From: Ctenosaura bakeri
Lineage: Eukaryota > Chordata > Lepidosauria > Squamata > Iguanidae
Reading direction: 5' to 3'
Assembly (NCBI GenBank): GCA_948474755.1
Contig: CAOLHI010000419.1
Span: forward strand, 124,001 to 188,000
Length of the DNA: 64,000 nucleotides
Below are positions 1-11,290 of the stretch, in pieces. The notes under the pieces are model-generated. The model did no database searches, was not told where the DNA came from, and was given only the letters and a program-made list of their open reading frames with translations. Position 1 is the first letter of the stretch. Every line of letters begins with the position of its first letter. Position numbers and translations under genes: made by a program.

Positions 1-1959
1 TTTTCTCCCTCTCTTGTCCTCCTTTTTAACTATTTATGTTATTAATGCACTAGATTTTTCTACTCCATTGGCTTAATTCAGTTGATTGCCCAGTTAATCC
101 AGTAACTACATGTGTATCATAACAACTTAATTTTAAGGATTCATTACACTGGGTAGCTCAGTCAATGGAGATTAAGTTAGATAGGAAGACCTAAGGAAAA
201 GAAGGTTTAGGACTGGAGGAAATGCACCACATGACTCTGTATATGATACCAAAGTCCTGGTAAGAAATGGAATGGGGTAGAGGACTGATTTGTTTGCTTA
301 ACCCTCAAGCAGCCATGGCCCTTGAAAAAAGATATCATGCCCCTTAGACCTAAAGAGCTGGTGCTCTAGTCTCTTTTATTGGCCTGTTTATTTTTCTGAG
401 GTGCTGTGCTTTGTGGCTTTCCCATTTTTGTCCTCTACTAATTTCATTCTAGTTTCTCATGCACATTATTGTATAATATACAAAGCGTGTTTCCTTTCCT
501 CTTTTCTTCTACCCATTCTGCTTTCCAATTACCTCTTAATTTAATAAGTCAAATGCTTTGAGGGAGTTGATGATATTGGTATTATTACTTTGGACCCAAA
601 TGAATTGTTTAGCAAAAAACATGCTCTCTCTATTTCTAATTCCTTGCTAATTATTTAGTGTATTTATTATTTGTTCAGATAGTGCTGGACACTTGAATAG
701 TTAAGTGGAAAATGTTCCTCAACCCTTCCCCCATTTCCTTCTCTCTTGACTGTTCCCTATCTCCCCCTCCATCCCTTTTATTCTGCTTTTCAGCCGCTCC
801 CTTATTCAGTGGATCACAGCCTTTGAAGGGTTCTTTAACTTTGGGGTTTGGATCCAAAAGATATAGCTGGCTAAATTTTCACCTTCCCATCTCTGAGAGA
901 AATGTCTTTCTTTTTACTTTTAAGGAACCTACTTTGAGGTAAGTTCAACTGAGTTCAGTGAGCAAAACCTTTGCTCTACCACTGATCTCTGTAGAACAAG
1001 CTTCTTGATAGTGAGTGAGGAGACAGGCAGCAGGCAGCAATTCAGCAGTGGTGAAAAAATCCAGATATTTGTGATGAAGAATTTTCCATCCTTGATTTAC
1101 TGAGTGATCTTTGCAGCCAGCCATTTATTGCTCCTCTTATAATAGATCAGTATCCTCAACCTGCCAGTAATACATCTGTAATGGAGGAGAGTATGCTAGT
1201 AGACTTCCCATAGTGATGTGGTACTCACAGGTGCATCAAGCACAGCAAAGAGGTGGTGAATGACAGGCTGTTGGAATTGGTGGCACCTACCAATGATGTC
1301 AGCCACAGGCAATGTGCAGCTCCAGCTCTGACTGAGTGTCAGCATGGAGGCCAGGCTGGAGGGTCCAGTAGGTAGTGTGTGTAGAGCACTGGAGATTTAA
1401 GGTAGGGCTGGAAAGTGAGAAGCAGGAAAGAGCATTCAGGATGGAAGACTGGAGGGAATTGGTGGGAGATATTCAGCCTGGGGCACTAGACAGAATGGGA
1501 GAAGCAGAAAGGAATGGCAAAAAGGGGAAAGGCACAGTGGCCAGGGAGAGTACTAGGAGGATGAGGCGTGGGTAGTGTAAATAGAAAGAAAGCAACAGGT
1601 GCATGTGTAGAGCTTCTAGGCTACAAAGGGGCAGCTTCATCTACCACCTGAGCTTCCAGGGCCCAGCATCCCCTTACTGTAGACTGAGACACTGTCCTAG
1701 ATGAGAGAGATGGCACTAGGCACTGGAAGCAGGGTCAGGGAGGTGCTATTAGGAGGGAGCACAAGTTGGAAGAGACTGAGAGGGGCCAATGTGGATGGAA
1801 AGACTCTCTGTCATGGAGGTGTAATAGGACTGAGTACTTTGACTAGTGCCATGGACTTTCGTTTTAAATCTTTTTATTATTACTAGTGCCATGGACTTTG
1901 TTGTTTTTTTAAAAAAAGGAGTTAAAGGACTGAGATCTTTGTGAAGAAAGAGTCCTCTG
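1..1959. other. No recognisable gene
   Basis: This is mostly AT-rich unique-looking sequence with short spurious frames on both strands. I see no splice-bounded exon, RNA gene or clear transposon terminus. The only structure I can support is the 18-bp direct repeat listed separately near 1850. An unrecognised old repeat could be present. Confidence 0.5.
1842..1899. repeat. 18-bp direct repeat around a 22-bp AT-rich spacer
   Basis: ACTAGTGCCATGGACTTT occurs at 1842-1859 and again, identically, at 1882-1899. The 22-bp spacer is T-rich. The arrangement resembles a long target-site duplication around an almost empty insertion, or a small templated duplication. No coding content is involved. Confidence 0.8.
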
Positions 1960-3083
1960 TATAACTTACTTCTCAATGCTTTTTAACATCTACGTGAAAC
2001 TGCTGGGAGAGATCATCTGGAGGCATGAGACAGGGTGCTATCAGTATACTCATGACATCCATATATATTTCTCCATGCCTTCAAAAACAGCTTCTGCTAA
2101 AGCTAGAGTTACCACTGAATGAATGCTTGAAGGAGGTAATGGGCTGAATGAAGAAAAACAAATCGAAACTGAATCCAGACAAGACAGAGGTGCTTACTAT
2201 CAAGAGTCCTAATCTGGGGTTGGAGGTGTGTCAACCAGTTCTGGATGGGGTCACACTCCCTCTGAAAGACTGTGTTCACAGTTTGGGGGTGCTCCTGGAT
2301 CCTTCTCTCCAAATGTCAACTCAGATAGATGTGACGGTCAGCAGTGCTTATTATCAGCTTTGGCTGATACTCCAACTGCGCCTCTTCCTAGAGTCTGACA
2401 ACCTCAAGATGATAGTGCACATGCTGGTAACCTCAAGGTTGGACTTCTGCAGTGCACTCTACATTGGGCTACATTTGTACTAAGTTCAGAAACTCCAGCT
2501 GGTTCAAAATATGGCAGCCAGATTGATTACAGGAACAGTGAGGAGTGAGCATATCACACCAATATTAAAATCACTCCACTGGCTACCAATTAGTTTCCAG
2601 GCAAAGTAGAAAGTGCTGATTATTACCTTTAAAGCCCTACATGGTTTGGGCCCAAGTTACCTGCAGGATTGCCTCCTCCCATACAATCTGCTCTGTACAC
2701 TCAGGTCCTCTGGGAGCCATTTACTTAAATGATCCAAGACTAGACTGGCATGGTTACCCAGAGGACCTTCTTGTCAGCTGCCCCAGACTGTGGAATGACT
2801 TGCTGGAAGAGATTTGATAGCAAAATATGAAGGCCGAATTTTAAAAAGTACTAAAGACTTATCTCTTCTGGCAGGCCTACCCAATCTAGTTTTAATTGTA
2901 TTTTTAATCGTACTTTTAACTATATTTTAATTGTACTTTTAACTATGATATATTTTATTTATAGTACATTTGTATCAATTATTCCATGTGTATTTTAACT
3001 ACGACTTTTAACTTCTATTCTGTACCCCTCCTCGATCCCTGAGGAGAGGCAGGTTGTTGTTGTTGTTGTTGTTATTAAAGAGG
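1960..3083 (+). mobile_element. L2-type LINE, 5'-truncated 3' end (RT relic plus 3' UTR)
   Basis: Translation of the plus strand gives the end of a non-LTR reverse transcriptase typical of L2 elements: an LFNIYVK-like start, a degraded catalytic box reading Y-T-H-D at 2045-2056 where YADD is expected, an LNPDKTEVL motif, then LVTSRLDFCSALY and a downstream RLITG-like block. The longest intact frame is 2148-2483 (111 aa); stops and frameshifts interrupt both sides. The 3' UTR runs through degenerate TTTTAATTGTA repeats to a GAGGAGAGGCAGG block and a (GTT)n tail at about 3052-3075. Truncation at the 5' end is usual for LINE insertions. It cannot encode active protein. Confidence 0.8.
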
Positions 3084-4390
3084 CAGATGAGTACCAGGTT
3101 TGCTTGCTCTGGAACAAGTGACAGGAACCTCAGACTCATGGGGGGGGGCTAGGGGGGACAGAAAACATCATTCCTTACTAACTTTTAACATGAGGTGAGA
3201 ATCATGTTGTCTTCTAGATCTGTTTGGTCCATACCTCCCAGCACTGAATTGTGAGTAATGCTGGCAGGTGTGGTTGAATGCCATCTAAAAGCCACAATAT
3301 CCCTAACCTGTTTTAACAGTACTCCTAATTAGTCTTTAATAGACAAGATATCTGCTGGGATGTAAACATTCTGCATGTTGGTGAGAGTAGAAGGGGATGA
3401 AAAAAGACAAGAGAGTTGGATCAGTGAGAAGAATTAACTGAACAGGTGATAAAATGAGATCCTATTGTTTAGAGTAGCCTCTTCAAATCTGACAGTTTCC
3501 AGATGTGTTGAAGTCCGCTTATTCCCTGGCAATAGTTGTATACTTGGCTTTGTAGCCTAACTAGGGGGGAAATTCAAAGGCTGGGGAGGCAACTTTAGAT
3601 GGAGACAAAGGCCATTTAATGTTTAAGATATTTTAGCATTTCTAAAAATGCTAAAATTCTATAGCTATATAAGAGAAAAAGAAAACATGAGATGTATGAT
3701 TTAGAAGTTAAAAAACAGAGAAAAAGAAAGAAAAAAGAAAGCAAAGAAAGAGATCTATTCTTCCTTTGAATGAATTATAATAATCAAATTGATTCAAGCC
3801 TCTCAAAGATAATATCCAATATTTCTCTTCTTCCTCTCCCCCAATTCATGCTTTCCAAATAAATTAAAAAAATAAAATAAAACTTTCTTCTATCAAAGAT
3901 TAACATATCTAGCATAGTATCCTAATATTACTTTCTATTACATTCCATTAAATATCACGTTTACATGGTAAATGACATTTATGCTAAGTGTTACTTACTG
4001 ATTTGATTACATAATATTTTCGCTAGTTAAAACTGTAGATCTATTACATGTTATATGACATCACTAAATCAAAACATTTCTACACCATTTTATATTGTAA
4101 AATCCTTTAAAGCATTTATTAACGAAATCCAGTTTCCTGTTGTCTTATATATGTAATCATTTCCCAACCAGGCTTCATCCAAATCTATTTCATTTTGAAT
4201 TTAGCTCCCCTCTTCATGATGTCCTTGGACTTTGTTCCCTCTCCCCAACTTCTCAGATTTCCTTCCTTGCCCTTTATTACTATTTTGAGTTCCTTCCCAC
4301 TTGGTATTTTAAAATAATTGTCTTGAAACAGCTCCCATTTTTGTCATCTTTCTCTCACCCCCTTCAATCATACAGAGTAAATCAATTTGG
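3084..4390. other. AT-rich, nothing recognised
   Basis: There is an A/G-rich tract near 3700-3760 and general AT richness. No conserved coding frame, TIR pair or RNA gene was seen. The 91-codon plus-strand frame at 4140-4415 has no recognisable motif. Confidence 0.45.
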
Positions 4391-4396
4391 TTTCAT

Positions 4397-4775
4397 TCAG
4401 CCACCAGTAGTTTGATTACACATCAGTTTCAGATTAGCTTCCCTCTTCTCCTCCCATTGAGCTATAAACTGCTTTTCACAAACCAGAGCTTCCTGTCCAT
4501 AGATCTCCAGTTCAGTATGTAATCCCTCCATTGGCTTGACTTGAATTTGTCTCTCCATATGATTTTCAGCCTCCTTCACTTTCATATTCCTAACCTCTGT
4601 ATCCCCCTCTTGTCTTAAATTGCCCCTCAGTTCTTCCTTGATCTTACTGATTTCACTCTTCAGGCCCTGTCATATTCCTCTTCAAGTTTAGGAGTTCCAC
4701 ATGTAGCTCCTCCATCACCCATTGTAAAAAGTCCAGAGAGAGTTCCTGGGAAGATTCTATCTTTCATTCAGTCCA
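4397..4775 (-). pseudogene. Coiled-coil-like coding relic, possibly L1 ORF1
   Basis: On the minus strand two frames, offset by one base near 4665, read as a strongly heptad-like, Glu/Lys/Leu-rich protein of roughly 120 residues. It begins around ESSQELSLDFLQWVMEEL and ends at a stop after NQTTGG. The composition resembles the coiled-coil region of LINE-1 ORF1 proteins, but no RRM or CTD follows, so identity is only suggested. The shift and stop make it non-functional. It could instead be an old host pseudogene fragment. Confidence 0.25.
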
Positions 4776-4799
4776 GGAATTTCAGAGTTAAAAACTCAC

Positions 4800-6244
4800 A
4801 TCTCTCTTATCTAGCTGAAAGCTGCCAACAAGACAGTGTTATCAATATCAAATAGATAACCTATTACTTTCTCACACTATAATTTCTCCTTTTTAATTCA
4901 ATCTATTTACAAGATATATGTACTTAGATCCTTAAATATTCTCTTTTCAAGATGTCAACCTTCATTTTTCTAAAATATGTGTTCCAATCTTGTGGGCAAA
5001 CACACTTACTCAGCTCTTGATTACAGAACGAAAGTGGCAGAGAGGCTTAGCTGTTCCATTTTAATCAGAAGAATTCTTCACATTTATAACTTCGGAGGTT
5101 AATCTAAGAGTTTTCTTTTAAAAAGAAAGGCTGTTGGTATGGAGCTGGCAGACCCTCAGATCCAAACAGCTGCATATCACAGCAAGATGTCACTCTCTTG
5201 GCTCTTCCCACTTATAATATGTTTACTCAAAAGTAAACACAAGTAGTAGGAATTCTGGACTCTAACAGGTAATCCTTTGCTCTCCCTTTCAATCCCTTTA
5301 GAAGTGCTCTAAATGTGCTCTTAGGATTGATGGTGACATCCTCTACCTAAATCCCTTGATTTGTCCCAGAGGCAAACATTTTCAATAAGTAATTCAGTTG
5401 AATAAGCAAATTCAATTATTAGTGCTCATTCTAATGGATCTCCTGATTCTTGAAATGTAACATTATCAAACTAATATTGAGAACTAACATTCCAAACCCT
5501 TCTGTGTTACTGAATCTGTCTCCAAGTTCTTTTATGTTGCAACATGGACCAGAGGTCAGAGGTCTACTTGCCTCCTTTACTTAAATGGTTTTAACCTTGA
5601 ATGCGCAAATTTACCTGTCTATATGTTCCTGTATGTTTTGTGTTCATTTGAGACTTGTTTGGTTGCCTGATCTGTGACCATAATAAACATTATCATAAGT
5701 AATTATTTTCATTTCTGAATTATGAGTCCCAATGCACAATTAATTCAAACATCAATGTGGAGTCCAAGTTAATTACAGATGGATTGCCAGGACTCCTAAC
5801 ACAGAGAAGGGAAGGGAAGCATGGTAGGAGGGGAAGAGCCTGACCATTTCAGAGTCAGGTACAGAATGGCATCTGATTGGGGTGGCTTAGGACATAGCAA
5901 AATCTCTCAAGCTAAGCAGAAAACAAGCTGGTCACTTGATTCCAGCTCTTTACTCTGAGACTGTATCTTGTGCAGAACCTGAGGAAAAATGTTAAGCATT
6001 AAAGGAAAATATGTTTGTGGGCCTTGAGTCATGATTTTGGAGAAAGTGGGTGTAAATGAAGTGACTGATTGACTGAAAATAAAAAACCTCTGAGCAGGAC
6101 ATTATCTGCATGAAACTGATGAAACCTTCCCACTCCTGTTATGCAAAGCTTTTTTTAGGGAAAGCAAGAGATCCTGAACCACACTGTGCAATCTGTTGGG
6201 TATGTGTTTGACTCTTTGTATTACTGGATATAGTTCCACCTGGA
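4800..6244. other. Unannotated flank of the gypsy-type element
   Basis: No conserved frame or TIR was recognised. The last bases before the 5' LTR (AACAA, 6245-6249) are the target site duplicated on insertion of the downstream element. Confidence 0.5.
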
Positions 6245-6350
6245 AACAATGTGATAATGGGGCTTCCCATTATCTTGATTTAGCTAAAGGGGGACATTAC
6301 CCTCTTCAGGTAAACCAAGGGTTAATAAGGTGTTGGGGATTAGATTACAT

Positions 6351-6430
6351 CATAGGTCATGTGGGTCAGCATCATAAGTCATGTGGTCAGCATCATAGGT
6401 CATGTGGGTCAGCATCACAGGTCATAGGGT
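6351..6430 (+). promoter_or_regulatory. Tandem 21-22 bp repeats with DR3-spaced AGGTCA half-sites in U3
   Basis: Three and a half copies of a 21-22 bp unit (CATAGGTCATGTGGGTCAGCAT and variants) lie upstream of the TATA-like box. Units 1 and 3 contain AGGTCA-TGT-GGGTCA (6354-6368 and 6397-6411), a direct repeat of nuclear-receptor half-sites with a 3-bp gap. Unit 2 is AAGTCA-TGT-GGTCA, one base short, and unit 4 has a lone AGGTCA (6419-6424). The same array is in the 3' LTR (13061-13140). Known receptor preference for DR3 (for example VDR/RXR) suggests enhancer function; binding is inferred. Confidence 0.55.
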
Positions 6431-6503
6431 GAGAACTGACCAATAAAAAAGGGAAAAGAAGTGAGCATCTTCAAGATGCTTCCAGATGCTTCCAAGGAGA
6501 AGT

Positions 6504-6510
6504 TATAAAA
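6504..6510 (+). promoter_or_regulatory. LTR TATA-like box
   Basis: TATAAAA sits about 255 bp into the LTR and about 340 bp ahead of the AATAAA signal, which is a normal U3/R layout. The transcript would begin roughly 25-30 bp downstream. The identical box is in the 3' LTR near 13214. Confidence 0.6.
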
Positions 6511-7134
6511 ACTTCTTGGAGGCCATGTGGCTGAGAGACAACAGAGAGATAACAAAGGGATAACAACCAAGGAGCCTCCTGGAGGGGGTTTCTGTGCCAG
6601 TAGCAGGCTGGAGGCCATAGGCCTCGCCTCCTGGCCCTTCCTTTTAGAACATCTAAGCCTGAGAACCATCTGTGAGTATAGACTAAAGTTATCTAGTCGC
6701 GTTAGGGACTTTTCTGTTATTTTGGAGGCTGGCTGATCTAAAGAATGTATCTGTGCTTTCATATCTGTTCTTTCTGTAACTAAGCGTGCCTGGGAAGAGG
6801 GAGCTTCCCATGTGTGGTAATTTGCCTTGTTTATTTACCTATCTTTAATAAATACTTTCTGTAAAAGACCCCGTTTCTCTCCTTCCCACGCCAAGCTGGG
6901 TAGACTGGGGGGACAAGGAAGATCCTTAAGCTTAGGGATGTATGTGGCTGGACAGGGTCCCGCTGTACTGTCCAAGGGTCCAGATAATTCATAATTCAGC
7001 GGGTGGTGGCGGCGAAGATGAATTAATAGCTAAAAATCATAAAGGCTGGAATATACACCCCAGCAGCGCATGGTGTCATTTTCCAGCCTCACACATGGTG
7101 GCGTATGGGGGGATGTGGAATTTCCAGTATCACA

Positions 7135-7152
7135 TGGTGGCAGCGGTATCGA
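7135..7152 (+). other. Primer binding site (tRNA-Leu type)
   Basis: Immediately after the LTR end the sequence is TGGTGGCAGCGGTATCGA. The first 13 bases are complementary to the 3' end of vertebrate tRNA-Leu of the AAG/TAG type (acceptor ...CCGCTGCCA plus CCA). Complementarity weakens after base 13. Zero spacing to the LTR is typical for LTR retrotransposons. Confidence 0.8.
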
Positions 7153-7956
7153 ATTGGAGAGTTGGGGGTTTAAATTGCAGAAATTAGGGGGTTTTCAGTT
7201 CTCTCCAGTATCCTCTGTGTCTCCTGCGAAGGAATTAGATCAGGGGGGGGGGGGAGTGAGCGAGAGAGGGCTTCCTTGCCTTTGTTTGTTTAAAAAGGCG
7301 TTGAGAGGTTTTTTTTTTTTCCTTCCCTCTCTCCTTGCAGTGGAAAGGGAGGGGGGTAAGAAGTGAGGGGGCTTGGTTTGGCTTTGTTGCTTAAACAGGC
7401 TTTTGATTTTTTTTTTCCCCTTTCCCTCCTTCCTGGTGGCTGGAAAGGGAGGAGAGGAGGAGGTTGGGGGGCGGAGTTGCCTTGAGAGTCACTCTTGGTG
7501 AAAGGGTGATTTTTGGGCTTTCAGTGAAGAGCTGCTTGCTCTGTCATGCAAAGCCTCTGTTTGGGAAAGGAGTGATTTTCCTTTGGATTTCCTTCTTTCT
7601 ACTTTGGTAGTGAGAGATGGATTGTTAAAGCTGCTAAACTCATTCTGTTTTGAGTCAGCAGCCGGCATTTTTCAATCTGCTTTCCAGCAGCAAAGAGAAT
7701 ACATTAGCATATCAAAAGGAAGGTGCTTGTAGCAGGAATTTGCTAAGTACCCCAATTGAGTCACTGAGGCAGGTTTTTCTTGTTCTCTCTCTGTTCCTTC
7801 AGGAGGAGGGGGGGTGCCGAAAGGGGGCTGAGGAGAAAGGCTTGGGATTTCTCCACTTTTCTTGGTTTTGGGATCCTGGCACTGTATATTTTTTGGGATA
7901 GCCAATCAGACGTTTGTTTGTTTTTAAGTTTTCGCGTGCACAGAGGTAGTTAGTGT
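7153..7956 (+). other. Untranslated leader of the Gmr1-like element
   Basis: About 800 bases between primer site and gag contain G-rich and T-rich runs and several short upstream frames with no recognisable product. A leader of this length would hold packaging and dimerisation signals in an active element; none can be identified by eye. Confidence 0.6.
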
Positions 7957-9140
7957 ATGAAACTCAGGTCTGGAAGGCTGTTAGAATACAGTATGGATCC
8001 TGAAGTTGCAGTGACCCCTACTGGCAGCAATGCCACACAGCAGGATGCTACAGAAGATAGCTCATCTGCTCAACCAGCTACCCCTAGTGGTAGTAATCTG
8101 GCACTGCAAGGGGCTGCTATGCCAGCAACAGCCCTTGCCCCTCCTGCTGCTTTCTGGGACACAGTACGCCTTATGCATGACAAGTTGACACCTGAACAGA
8201 TTTCAGGGTTCCTGGGATAAAACTGTTGACATGATGCGGCTGAACTCTACACAGGCCTCCACTGGAACTCAGGAAGCTAGTCAACGGAATGCAGAGCCAC
8301 GACTTGCTCTTACCCGCCTCAGACAGCTTCCAGTTTACAAGGACTCAGAGGATTTTGAAGCTTTTCTGATCCCCTTTTCTTCGTGCAGCAAATGATTTGG
8401 GGATTCCTGAGAAGAACTATATGAGTGAACTTCGTTCTACTCTCACAGGAACTCTGCGAGTAGTTGAATCCCGCATGCCTGCTGCTGACATGAATGATTT
8501 TTCCAAATTTGTGGCCTTAGCTCGGGAGAAACTTGGACTCACACCAGAGAAGGCTAAGGCCCACTTTCGCAACACCAGGAAAAAAGCTGGTGAATCATAC
8601 AAGGACATGGCCTGTACAATTCAGAGATCACTGGACTCTTGGATGCAAGCAGCTAAAGCTTCCACCAAGGAAGATGTCCTGTTCCAGATAGCATTGGAGC
8701 AATTCTTGAATCACATACCCCCTCAGACATCATCCTTTGTGTTACAACAAGAGCCTAGGATGCTGGAAGGCTGCCAGGGCAGCAGATCGGTTTGTTGCCT
8801 CCAGAGGTGAGGAGGATTCCAGCCTACTATGGTCATGCCTTCTACAGACAAGCAGGAATACCAACAGCCACGCCAGGATATATCTCGACGACCTGTACAG
8901 AAGCACAACACTTCCACCCCAAGGTCATCACTACACGATACGAAGCCTCAGGTGAACAGCTCTACCACGAAGTCACAGCCCCGCTACAGCCAGCAGTCTG
9001 TGGCCACCGCGCAGGGTCAGCCAGGGAAAAAGGCTAGCCCTAAATGCTTTCTCTGTGGAGAGCTTGGACATATTAAAGCCAACTGTAAGCAGAAGCCTAA
9101 GTTGGCCCAGTTAGTGGTTGCGTCAACCTCCAGGGATACT
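7957..9140 (+). pseudogene. gag: Gag (capsid/nucleocapsid) of the Gmr1-like element, frameshifted
   Basis: The likely start is ATG 7957 (MKLRSGRLLEY...), followed by a Pro/Ala/Ser-rich N-terminus. The reading frame changes near 8216 (one extra base in a G run, otherwise TAA at 8218) and near 8375 (T run). The capsid-like part reads IPEKNYMSELRSTL... in the third frame to about 8765. A brief excursion into another frame covers RAADRFVASRGEED, and the original frame resumes near 8825. A single CCHC zinc knuckle, CFLCGELGHIKANC, lies at 9045-9086, marking nucleocapsid. Intact Gag would assemble virus-like particles and package element RNA in the cytoplasm. All frame changes are small and several fall in homopolymers. 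Confidence 0.82.
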
Positions 9141-9480
9141 ACCACTGATTCGTCAGTTGATCCTGATCCTGACATGATCCCTCATCACAGAAGACACACA
9201 CTGTGGGTAGGGGGCAGGAAAGTTGTGGCTTACAGAGACACTGGAGCCCAACTTTCTGCTATTCATCGTGCATATCTGGATCCTGGTCTTGTTGATGACC
9301 ATATTAAGATCACCATCAGAGCATTCAGGGCTCCTCCAGCTCAACTACCAACAGCACGCGTTCCTGTTCAGTACAAGGGCTGGAAGGGTGTTTGGACTTT
9401 TGCTGTCTATGATGACTTCGAATGTCCTGCTCTGTTGGGTGATGATCTCGTCTTCCATGCTAGTCAGGCCCGGAAAGTGT
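9141..9480 (+). pseudogene. Aspartic protease domain of the Gmr1-like element
   Basis: The frame is continuous with the zinc knuckle and remains open to 10175. The catalytic motif YRDTGAQLS is at 9231-9257 (DTGA at 9237-9248), followed by the expected beta-rich stretch and a C-terminal LLGDDLV turn near 9440 that resembles the ILGxD region of retropepsins. The domain would dimerise and cleave the polyprotein. It is not separated from gag by a stop, so gag and protease probably share one frame in the parental element. This domain itself shows no break. Confidence 0.82.
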
Positions 9481-10140
9481 CCAGACAGCATGCCATGACA
9501 ACTCGCAGCCTGAGCAGAGGTCAGTCTTCACTGCAACCTGAGGACCAACCTGAACTTGGACTGCAGTCACTGTCTCCTGCTACACCAGAAGGAGTCCTGC
9601 TGGAAGAGGTGGAGGAACCTGGGGCAGACTCTCAACATAGCATCGTAGGCCCAGAGATCGAGACCATCCATGCTGATATCTCGGATGTCAGAGCAGCTGC
9701 TGGCGGAAGTCCAGGAAGAGCTTCTCCATGCCAAGAGGGTAGTCAGCCTGGTCTCATGCTGGTCCCTGTCACACCTGACTCAGCGCTGCCCAGGGGGGCG
9801 GGAGTGTCTCAAGTGGGCACCAAGCAGAGTCAGGTGCTGGACAACTTGCCTGAGATGCAAAAGGTTGGTGCAGAGGAGGAGAATCCAACAACGCTGACTC
9901 GAGAGCCAGCAAGGGATTCAAAAGCAGCTGAGACTCCAGAGGACACTCCAGCCAAAGGAACAGAACCTGGAGAAGCTGCAGTGCAACGAGAATCTGAGGC
10001 AAGTCTGCCACTCCAGGTGGAACAGCTGGTTCCTGTTCAGCGACAGCAGTTCCAGGAAAACCAGGAAGCAGATGAGAGCCTTCAAGCTGCCTGGACCAGA
10101 GCAAAGGAAGAGGCGAAGTCTTCTCCAACGATGAAGGGGC
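9481..10140 (+). pseudogene. Low-complexity linker between protease and integrase
   Basis: About 220 codons stay open between the protease and integrase. They are rich in Glu, Gln, Pro, Ser and Ala, with no recognisable fold. The last part (EENPTTL... to QADESLQAAWTRAKEEA) resembles the acidic region preceding the zinc finger of Ty3/gypsy integrases, where RNase H would normally lie upstream. Here nothing resembling RT or RNase H intervenes, which confirms the unusual domain order. Whether the linker is cleaved out or forms part of integrase is unknown. Confidence 0.6.
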
Positions 10141-11290
10141 CCAGATTTGTAATCGTTGAAGGCCTATTTATGTGAGTCTGGCCCAAGAGGTAGCAAGGGG
10201 GGCGTATGCGCTCAAGACAGTTCTGGTACCTTCTAAATATAGAGCCAAACTCTTGAGTCTGGCTCATGATCATCCTAGTGGACATGCTGGGGTACAGAAC
10301 GAAGGACAGATTGGGAAAGTCCTTCTACTGGGAGGGGATGGGCAAGGATGTTACTGATTATGTCCGATCCTGTGAGGTTTGCCAGAGAGTAGGGAAATCC
10401 CAGGATCAAGCCAAGGCCCCTCTCCAACCACTTCCTATTATTGATGTCCCATTCCAGAGAGTGGCTGTGGGCATCATGGGACCTTTCCCTAAGAAGACTG
10501 CTAGGGGAAAGCGGTATGTGCTCACCTTTGTGGACTTTTGCACTCGTTGGCCAGAGGCTATTCCACTAGGTGGGATCTCAGCTAAAGCAGTAGCCCAAGC
10601 TTTGACAGACATATTTGCAAGATTAGGTTGGCCTGCAGAGATTTTAACAGATGCAGCTTCCAATTTCAACTCCAAGGTCATGCAGCGCCTGTTAGAAGCA
10701 CATGGTGTGCGCCATCTTACATCAGTACCTTACCATCACCAAACTAATGGGTTGGTGGAGCGTTTTAATGCGACTTTGGGGGCCATGATCCGTAAGTTTG
10801 TGAATGAACATTCCAATGACTGGGACTTGGCTCTACAGCAGTTCTTGTTTGCTTACAGATCTGTTCCACATCCAAGCCTGGGTTACTCACCCTTTGAGCT
10901 GGTCTATGGCCATGATGTGAAGGGGCCATTACAGCTGGTTCAAAGTCAGTGGGAGGGGGTTATTCCTTCTTCCGGGACTAATGTGGTTATTTTGTCACTA
11001 ACTTGCAGAATACTCTCAGGGAAACATGGGCAGATGCTCATGAGAATCTGCAACAAGCACAAGAAAAGCAGAAGACCTGGTATGACCAGTATGCCAGAGA
11101 ACGTTGCTTTGAGAAAGGGACCAAGTGATGGTCTTGAAGGTTATCCAGGTAACAAGATGGAAACTTCCTGGGAAGGTCCTGCAACAGTGCAAGAACGCAT
11201 TGGGACAGTGAACTACCTCATACAGTTTCCAGACTCTAGGGTTAAGCCAAAAGTGCATCATGTGAATTCACTGAAACCTTTCTATGAGAG
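10141..11290 (+). pseudogene. Integrase of the Gmr1-like element, frameshifted
   Basis: The domain starts after GPRFVIVEGLF, and the frame shifts at about 10172 and again near 10295. The zinc-binding half has LAHDHPSGH (His pair) and SCEVCQ (Cys pair). The catalytic core has the three acidic residues in context: FVDFCTRWPEA, ILTDAASNF and TNGLVERFN. The second motif reads DAASNF where most gypsy integrases have DxGxxF. A C-terminal GPY/F-like module (SWEGPATVQ...VNYLI...HHVNSLKPFYER) ends near 11288. Between about 10990 and 11135 the best frame is a different one (TNLQNTLRETWADAHE...), so two compensating shifts lie there. An intact enzyme would insert element cDNA with a 5-bp TSD, which matches the observed AACAA. 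Confidence 0.88.

Larger units (their letters stand above)
6250..7134 (+). repeat. 5' LTR of the Gmr1-like element
   Basis: This 885-bp LTR opens TGTGATAATG and closes AGTATCACA. U3 contains a tandem array (6351-6430) and a TATA-like TATAAAA at 6504-6510. A polyadenylation signal AATAAA lies at 6847-6852. It matches 12960-13843 except for five substitutions and three single-base indels. The primer site follows directly at 7135. Confidence 0.95.

Noticed and set aside
6351..6430. CRISPR-like repeat array
   Set aside because: Units are contiguous with no unique spacers, are in a eukaryotic LTR, and are duplicated in the 3' LTR.
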